Positions 59,301-64,000 of a stretch of DNA of 64,000 nucleotides are shown here, piece by piece. Source of the stretch: Pseudomonas putida (GTDB lineage Bacteria; Pseudomonadota; Gammaproteobacteria; Pseudomonadales; Pseudomonadaceae); the NCBI RefSeq assembly GCF_001636055.1, contig NZ_CP011789.1:62001-126000 (forward strand), given 5' to 3'. The notes beneath the pieces were generated by a model that searched no databases, was not told where the DNA came from, and saw only the letters and a list, made by a program, of their open reading frames with translations. The translations under genes and the position numbers were made by a program. Every line of letters begins with the position of its first letter. Within the stretch, counting starts at the first letter, position 1.

Positions 59301-59869
59301 TGCGCATGGCTGTCCTGGGTGGTGTAGCGCCCAGCGGTATCGAGCAGCACCGCCTGGTCGGTGAACCACCAGTCGCAGTTGCGCGTGCCACCGACACCAC
59401 GGATGGCGCCCTCGCCCAATTGTGCCGCCAGCGGGAAATGCAGCCCCGAGTTGACCAGCGCGGTGGTCTTGCCGGAGCCCGGCGGGCCGATGATCACGTA
59501 CCACGGCAGCTCGTAGAGGTTGCGGCGCTCGTCACCGCCCAGGCGCGCTTTCTTCAGCAGCACCAGGGCCTCGTCCATGCGTTGGCGCAGGGTCGCCAGC
59601 TCTTCGGCGGTGGCCAGGCTCGCAGGATCCGGCGCGGTTTCGGCGGCCAGGCTCTCCATCACCTTGGCGGCCTGGCGACGCGCCTGGACGATGCGCCAGG
59701 TACGGTAGGCAATCCACACCGCGAACAGCAGGACGATCAGAATCCAGCGCGGCGCGGGCGGCGCCAGCACGTCCAGCAGCGGCCCGATGAACCAGATGAT
59801 CAGGCTGAGGGCGATCAGCCCCAGCACCAGGATCACCCAGCGAATGACAAAACTGAAAAACGCCTTCAC
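56363..59869 (-). CDS. tssM: TssM (IcmF-like) inner-membrane T6SS subunit
   Basis: A 1168-residue protein. Two N-terminal membrane segments (about 8-29 and 41-56), a cytosolic NTPase-like domain with Walker A GPPGSGKTT (128-136), a third membrane segment (about 438-459) and a large periplasmic domain ending in the TssM C-terminal fold (RLRVDGASVSYELRA). TssM forms the membrane complex with TssL and TssJ. The intact Walker A suggests a potentially active NTPase. Confidence 0.95.
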   Translation of the reverse strand: MKAFFSFVIRWVILVLGLIALSLIIWFIGPLLDVLAPPAPRWILIVLLFAVWIAYRTWRIVQARRQAAKVMESLAAETAPDPASLATAEELATLRQRMDEALVLLKKARLGGDERRNLYELPWYVIIGPPGSGKTTALVNSGLHFPLAAQLGEGAIRGVGGTRNCDWWFTDQAVLLDTAGRYTTQDSHAQVDKAAWLGFLDLLKTQRSRRPIDGAFIAISLSDLLLGSDAERAAHAAAIRTRIQELYSQLGVRFPIYLMLTKLDLVPGFMEYFDNLSKDERAQVWGMTFALDDGQQGDGPLAGFDQEFGLLEQRLNQRLVERLQQERDPARRDLIYGFVQQFAALRGNLKTFLDGVFKPNAFEARALLRGVYFTSGTQEGSPIDRLIGSMAQSMGLDRAHLARQTGTGRSYFIEKLFSAVAFAERGLVGSNPKVEQRRKWITRGALALSVALVLVVGTLWTLSYRANQQYIAEVDSRLKPLGKSVQELSPAQREVIEVLPLLNAVRRLADDPPAWAEGLGLYQGDMLETESTSVYRKLLIAIFAPRLVTRIEEQLYAGGPSDYLYEGLKAYLMLADGEHYDADFLKAWISLDWERHLPRDLAPEQRQALEQHLAALFDKRPPNARLDQRLIDDTRRQLQQLPVAQRVYDRVKRQKLPAGVSDFRISDAAGRDAALVFQRKSGKPLTEPLPGIFTVEGYRKAFLAASVAHSETLAEERWVLGRELSEASDAKRLADDVRQLYYQDYIRHWDALLADLDFVPITSVGQAADVLRVLSGPTSPMKKLLQAVAKETDLQQPTTLDKAQAKVEQAGVDQLRQRLGGLLGDTPIPGTEQGAREVDPVTAHFAELAELVEGGEGQPSSIDGLLADLNALYVQVSAMVGASGEALLGEAKNQAQAASQRVSLGAARQPKVVQNLVGSVVGSTNAIVMGGVRNQLNAAWTSEVVNVYRQSLSGRYPLTAGSPRDATLEDFGQFFGVGGVMDNYFRKYLQPYVNTSTSPWSWQPGAAQKLGINAGVLNTFQRAATIRDAFFRNSSGLTPGVRFELKPVAMDASITQFMLDLDGQQVSYDHGPSRPVSLQWPNPNSIGVVRLSISPPSASGRSGLTLEGPWAWFRLLDQSDLIAGTSPERFSLRLRVDGASVSYELRASSAFNPFRSRVVSGFSLPERL

Positions 59870-61173
59870 TCGACGCCCTCCGCCAGTACGGTGATTTCGA
59901 CCCGGCGATTCTTCGCCCGGCCCTGTGCGGTGTCGTTGGAGGCCAGCGGCTCGGTGTCGCTCAGGCCTTGCGCGCTGAAGCGCTGCGGCTGCCCGGTGCG
60001 CGCGGCGAGCATTGCCTTGACCTCTTCGGCACGAGCCTGGGACAGCGCCCAGTTGGAGGGGAAGCGGATCGTGGCGATGCGCTGGTTATCGCTGTGGCCA
60101 GTGACGCGCACGTTGCCCTTCACCTTGGAAACCGCCTCGGCGATACGCAGCATCAGCGGCTCGAAATCGCCTTTGATACTGGCGCTGGCAGACGCGAACA
60201 GCTCGTCGCCACGAATGGTCACAACAGAGCGGTCGACCGCATCTTCTACCGAGACCCGACCGGCCTTGATGTCATCGGCAAGGAAACCTGCCAGGCGCGG
60301 GCGCTCGACCGGCTTGGGCTGCACCACCGGGCGATCCATGGCCTGTACCGGGATTTCACCCAGGGCATGGATGCCGCGAAATACGGGTTCTGCATCGGAG
60401 GCCAGCTTCAGGCGCAGACCGAACAGCAACAGCAGCAGCAAGGCCAGGGCCACCGCGAGCCCTACCCAGGGCGGCACGAACTGGGTCAGACGATCGCGGC
60501 TGACCGAGACGCCGCGCCAGTGCGGGGATAATTCGCGCTCGATCTCTCCGCGCGCGCTGCGCAGGGTCGCAGCGGTACGCTCACGCAGCGCCTCGAGCTG
60601 TGCACGCCCCCCGTTCATCACCCGGTAGCGGCCCTCGAAACCGAGGCTGATGCACAGGTACAGCAACTCCAGCAGGTTCAGACGCTCGCGCGGGCTCTGC
60701 AGGCAATGCTCAAGCAACTGGAAGACCTTTTCACCGCCCCAGGCTTCGTTGTGCACGGTGATCAAGAGGCTCTGCTTGCCCCAGTCGCTGCTGCTGCCCC
60801 AGGGGGTGCTGAGCACGGCTTCATCGAGGGCGGTGCACAGGGCATAGCGCGCCAGCAGCACTTCGTTGCGCGGTACACCGCCAGCCTCGGCGCGCTCCTC
60901 GAACTGGCGCAGGTAGGCGAGCAGCTGCGCGCGCAGGCTCGCCGGGGCTGGATGGGCGATGGTATTGCGCAGTCGTGTAAGCATTGCCAGCAGCGGACCG
61001 GCCGCCTGCTCCAGCGGATTGAGGCCCTTGCCCTGGCCCGGCGCCAGCGGCTCGGCCGGTACGCTCAGCGGCGGTGGTGCGGCCTGGGGTGCCGCCGTCG
61101 GCTGCGGGCCTCGTCCGCCCGGGCGAGGCATGAACTGGGTGCGGTCGTTGGCCTGCGGATCGTCGTGCTGCAT
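59866..61173 (-). CDS. tssL: TssL with C-terminal OmpA peptidoglycan-binding domain
   Basis: A 435-residue protein. The IcmH/DotU domain spans about 55-225 (YALCTALDEAVLSTPWGSSS; LNLLELLYLCISLGFEGRYR), then one membrane segment (235-254), then an OmpA-like domain (about 310-430; NVRVTGHSDNQRI, LSQARAEEVKAML, RVEITVL). The fused OmpA domain anchors the complex to peptidoglycan, so this locus does not need a separate TagL. Overlaps TssM by four bases. Confidence 0.94.
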   Translation of the reverse strand: MQHDDPQANDRTQFMPRPGGRGPQPTAAPQAAPPPLSVPAEPLAPGQGKGLNPLEQAAGPLLAMLTRLRNTIAHPAPASLRAQLLAYLRQFEERAEAGGVPRNEVLLARYALCTALDEAVLSTPWGSSSDWGKQSLLITVHNEAWGGEKVFQLLEHCLQSPRERLNLLELLYLCISLGFEGRYRVMNGGRAQLEALRERTAATLRSARGEIERELSPHWRGVSVSRDRLTQFVPPWVGLAVALALLLLLLFGLRLKLASDAEPVFRGIHALGEIPVQAMDRPVVQPKPVERPRLAGFLADDIKAGRVSVEDAVDRSVVTIRGDELFASASASIKGDFEPLMLRIAEAVSKVKGNVRVTGHSDNQRIATIRFPSNWALSQARAEEVKAMLAARTGQPQRFSAQGLSDTEPLASNDTAQGRAKNRRVEITVLAEGVE

Positions 61174-61179
61174 CGCGGC

Positions 61180-62514
61180 TTATCCTCGAATGGCCCAGAA
61201 GGCCAGGTTCAGGCCAGGGAACTCGCCAGCGACGTAGAAGGCGAAGCCTCCCGAATGTTGCAACTGCTTCCAGTGCTCGCTGCCGCGGTCGAGTTCGAAA
61301 TAGGTGGAACCGGCATGGAACGGAATCTGCCGCGGCGCCACCGGCAACGGCAGCAGGCCGATGCCAGGCAACTGCAGATTGACCAGGTCGCGGATGTGCT
61401 CCACCGAACCGATCTTGCTCTGCTGGCCGAAGCGGCTGCGCAAGGTCTCGCCCGGCACATCGGCGCGCACCACGAGGATGAAACTGGCGCTGTCCAGCAG
61501 GCTGCGATCGGCGAGCATGGCCACGTGCACGCCGTAGGCTTTCTCGACGATCGGAATGGCCACCGCCTTGCTGTCGATCAGCATCGACAGCGCTTCACGC
61601 AGCGATGCCATCAGCGGCTGGAAGGTCGCCGCAAGATCATCGTGCTGGTACACCGGGAAGCTCTCGGGGCGACGCCCCTCGCGGGTGAAGGTGGCGAACT
61701 CGCCTGCCAGCGCCACCAGTTCGCTGTACAGCCGCTCGGGGTGCAGCGGGCTGAGCTGGCCGAGGTGCTCGATCAACGGCTGTGCGCGGTTGACCAGTTG
61801 CAGCAGCATGAAGTCGGCAATTTCCGAGGCGCCGCCATTGGCCGAGGCCACCACCCGCCCGGCCAGTGCCTCGCCACGCTGGTGCAGCAGCCCCAGCAGC
61901 TCGCTGCGAAAATTCGACAGCGGGTTGCTGGCCGCCACATCCAGCAGCGGCGGGATGTAGCTGTCGTCCAGCACCAAGGCCCGGTCGGCACGCTTTTCCC
62001 GGATGCGCACCACACCCAGCGCGGCAAAATCGCCCAGGCCATCTTCCTCACGCAGCAAGCGCAGCGCGCGGCCTCCCAGGGCCAGGGGTGCGCGATTCTC
62101 GAACGGCGCGTTGTCGTCGCGCACTTCGCTGACCCGCGCCACATAGCGCGCGCCGTCCAGCGCCTCGCCTTCGTCGACGGTGTCGCGGGCACCGGCACGC
62201 TTGAGCGGCAGGCCCAGGTGAATCACCCCGTCGCGCAGGTCGTCGGGAATTTCCAGAGGCGCCGGTGGCAGGTCATCACGAGGGATATCGAAGGGTGTGC
62301 CGTCCGGCAACAGGCCACGGGCACTGAGGATCGCCAGCTTGCCCTGGGCCAGCAGGCCCTGGTCGACCAGCAGCTCGGAAAAGCCCCAGGCCGCGCTCGA
62401 CAGAGGGCGGCTGCGGGCATCGATGAAGTTTTCCAGATAGCGGTCGTGCTGCTGGAAGTGCTGGGTCGTGATGAACATGCCTTCCGACCAGACCACACGA
62501 TTGTTCCAGGACAT
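61180..62514 (-). CDS. tssK: TssK baseplate subunit
   Basis: A 444-residue TssK: the N-terminal VVWSEGMFITTQHFQQHDRY is the family signature, followed by FGELLVDQ-type sequence, and a C-terminal half with RQIPFHAGSTYFELDRGSEH. TssK connects the baseplate to the membrane complex. 6 bases upstream of tssL. Confidence 0.95.
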   Translation of the reverse strand: MSWNNRVVWSEGMFITTQHFQQHDRYLENFIDARSRPLSSAAWGFSELLVDQGLLAQGKLAILSARGLLPDGTPFDIPRDDLPPAPLEIPDDLRDGVIHLGLPLKRAGARDTVDEGEALDGARYVARVSEVRDDNAPFENRAPLALGGRALRLLREEDGLGDFAALGVVRIREKRADRALVLDDSYIPPLLDVAASNPLSNFRSELLGLLHQRGEALAGRVVASANGGASEIADFMLLQLVNRAQPLIEHLGQLSPLHPERLYSELVALAGEFATFTREGRRPESFPVYQHDDLAATFQPLMASLREALSMLIDSKAVAIPIVEKAYGVHVAMLADRSLLDSASFILVVRADVPGETLRSRFGQQSKIGSVEHIRDLVNLQLPGIGLLPLPVAPRQIPFHAGSTYFELDRGSEHWKQLQHSGGFAFYVAGEFPGLNLAFWAIRG

Positions 62515-62529
62515 GGGTTCTCCGTTTGC

Positions 62530-63039
62530 CTAGCGGGCAGGCACAGGTTGTGGGGTGGCCACGGCGCTGCGCACGGCGCGCACATCGAGGCTGATCTGGT
62601 AATCTCGAGGCGGTACGGCCAGCACGCTGCGCCACTGCGCACGGTCGATCTCGCGGTAGCCGACCACCAGGCCGACCTGGCGCGTCGCCGGGTTCAGTGG
62701 GCGATCCAGCTGCAGTTGACGACCGGGCTGCAGCAGTACTTCGTCCTGGTCGATCAGGTCGGCGCCCAGCGTGGCCTGCGCCCGTTCGGCCAGGGCAAAG
62801 TAATCGGCGCGCTCGAAGGCGGCGGCGTTCTTCAGCTCGAAGATGCGCACCCGCACAGGTGCCGGCGTGCCATCGGCACCGGGGTTGAGCCCGGCGGCGG
62901 CGCTGAAGTACAGGGTGACGCCTGGCTCTGCCGGCTCAGCGTCGGAGCTCGGCACCACCGACGCATCCTTGCTGCAGGCACTGAGCAGCACGAAGGCCAG
63001 GGCTGCCATCAGTCTTGTTGCACTCATCCTCGTCCTCAT
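62530..63039 (-). CDS. tssJ: TssJ lipoprotein
   Basis: A 169-residue lipoprotein with lipobox L-S-A-C (Cys22 from the first ATG; a second start at MSATRLMA is possible). Beta-rich C-terminal part with LYFSAAAGLNPGADGTPAPV and VGLVVGYREID. Outer-membrane partner of TssM. Lies between tssK and fha1. Confidence 0.9.
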   Translation of the reverse strand: MRTRMSATRLMAALAFVLLSACSKDASVVPSSDAEPAEPGVTLYFSAAAGLNPGADGTPAPVRVRIFELKNAAAFERADYFALAERAQATLGADLIDQDEVLLQPGRQLQLDRPLNPATRQVGLVVGYREIDRAQWRSVLAVPPRDYQISLDVRAVRSAVATPQPVPAR

Positions 63040-63075
63040 GACGTATTGGTGTTCTTCCTGCCTTGAGAATCAGCC

Positions 63076-64000
63076 TCAAGAGCGTTGCAGTCGGGCGTTG
63101 TGTGCCTCGTAGGCACGGCTGAACTCGCGGCCGAACAAGTCCTGGAAATCGTCCTGGGCTTCAGCTGATATCTGCCCGTACAGCTCGGTGAACTGCTGCC
63201 AGCAATGGGCTTGGCGCGAGCCGCCGAATACCCTCGACAGGCCTGTGGCCGGCGCCAGGCGAGCCTCCAGGCGGGCGGGCTCGAAACGCGTCAGCACGTG
63301 CTTGATCGCCGCCTCGACGCCGGCCATGACCGCCAACTGGTGGGCGCGCAGGTCATCGAAACTGTCGCGTACCGCCTGGTCGGCGGGCATGAACGCCTGG
63401 TTGCCCTGGCGCAGCAGCAGCAACAGCGCCTCATCGGCGTTGGGGGCGAATTTCAGCGGGTTGTTCTGCACCGGCGCGATGGTGGTCTGCTGCATGCGGA
63501 ACTCGCCCTTGAGGCTGCTGCGCGCGCGCAGCACGTCGATCAGACCCTCGACCATCAGGCGGTAGCTGCGGCCCACCGCCTCCATCTGCGCTGCGGCATC
63601 GCCAGCGTCAATGCGCAGGTGCTCGATGCCCGCACCGCGCAGGAACGCCTGCAGCAGCGCCTGGTCGGGCATGGCCTGGGTGGGGGGCGGGACGGGTGCG
63701 GGTGCGGGTGCGGGTGCGGCGACAGGTACAGGCGGTGGAGGCACTGGGGCAACAGGCGCGATCGGCTCTTGCGCAGGCAGGGGGCTGGGGGCCGGGGCCT
63801 CGTCGAACAGGTTCCAGTCCGCCGGAATCACCCCCGGGGCGGGTGCGGCAGGCGACACGGCGGGCGTTACCGGCGCGGGCGGACGAAAGTCGTGCTGCTG
63901 GGCCGGCACATGGTCAGGTTGGCTCGCCGCTGGCACGCTGGCGGGCCCAAGGAAATCGAAGATGTCGGGCAGCGTGTCGTGGCTCGAAGCCCCTTGCAGG
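63076..64000 (-). CDS. fha1: Fha1 (TagH), C-terminal part; cut by window edge
   Basis: The frame is open to the right edge and encodes the C-terminal domain of the T6SS FHA scaffold: FDDLRAHQLAVMAGVEAAIK, RVFGGSRQAHCWQQFTELYG and FQDLFGREFSRAYEAHNARL. A Pro/Ala-rich linker precedes it; the phospho-threonine-binding FHA domain must be outside the window. Fha1 is the PpkA/PppA substrate. Order matches PA0081. Confidence 0.88.
   Translation of the reverse strand, partial: LQGASSHDTLPDIFDFLGPASVPAASQPDHVPAQQHDFRPPAPVTPAVSPAAPAPGVIPADWNLFDEAPAPSPLPAQEPIAPVAPVPPPPVPVAAPAPAPAPVPPPTQAMPDQALLQAFLRGAGIEHLRIDAGDAAAQMEAVGRSYRLMVEGLIDVLRARSSLKGEFRMQQTTIAPVQNNPLKFAPNADEALLLLLRQGNQAFMPADQAVRDSFDDLRAHQLAVMAGVEAAIKHVLTRFEPARLEARLAPATGLSRVFGGSRQAHCWQQFTELYGQISAEAQDDFQDLFGREFSRAYEAHNARLQRS

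Noticed and set aside
56660..60628. 1322-codon open frame on the plus strand opposite tssM and tssL
   Set aside because: An antisense shadow of GC-rich coding sequence with third-position bias; its translation shows no domain, and tssM/tssL on the other strand are unambiguous.

Overview
The window is GC-rich chromosomal DNA of a Pseudomonas, most likely the P. putida group. The indications are codon use, the arsRBCH set, a 14-residue-repeat 'phage infection'-type secreted protein, and a type VI secretion (T6SS) cluster in the same gene order as the P. aeruginosa H1 locus. It splits into three blocks: a tailed-phage prophage, a small AT-rich integrative island, and core-type chromosome.

Block 1 (1-30393) is most of a P2-type (HP1/K139-like) myovirus prophage; its left end lies outside the window. 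The virion genes run leftward from gpO at 19125 to a gpV-like spike at 750: scaffold, capsid, terminase small subunit, head and tail completion, sheath (DUF2586), tube (DUF2597), TraR zinc finger, holin, lysozyme, nested spanins, tail chaperone with a programmed -1 frameshift, tape measure, gpJ, gpI, fibre, fibre chaperone and hub. Terminase large subunit and portal (P-Q) run rightward from a shared divergent control region and are followed by an Ogr/Delta activator. A CI-like repressor faces a Cro/Cox-like gene and a rightward early operon: CII-like regulator, small genes, a toprim-primase/helicase in place of a P2 gpA initiator, DUF4224 protein and tyrosine integrase. The integrase abuts the 3' part of a tRNA-Thr(TGT) gene, which is the attachment site. 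A RelA/SpoT-type alarmone synthetase gene (cargo) sits at the left tip, convergent with the tail operon.

Block 2 (30394-about 37013) is a second element that begins at the same tRNA fragment. It carries a P4-type integrase, a roughly 0.9-kb hairpin-rich non-coding stretch with several DnaA-box-like 9-mers, a recombinase plus a small overlapping partner gene, an AT-rich Sll1717-type P-loop ATPase gene (candidate defence cargo), a frameshifted gene remnant, and a short copy of the tRNA 3' end that may be its far attachment site.

Block 3 (37072-64000) is mostly core-type: a RelBE/ParDE-like toxin-antitoxin pair, arsRBCH with a 13-bp-arm operator palindrome, a TonB-dependent siderophore receptor divergent from a two-component system, the repeat protein, and then a leftward T6SS locus: fha1 (cut by the right edge)-tssJ-tssK-tssL-tssM-tagF-pppA-ppkA-tagT-tagS-tagR-tagQ. 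That locus includes the whole threonine-phosphorylation switch. Directly downstream of tagQ, in the same direction, is an unannotated two-gene pair (a protein with a hydrophobic core, then a small multi-pass membrane protein) that looks like an effector-immunity module.

Identities are inferred from reading the translated sequences; no database search was run.
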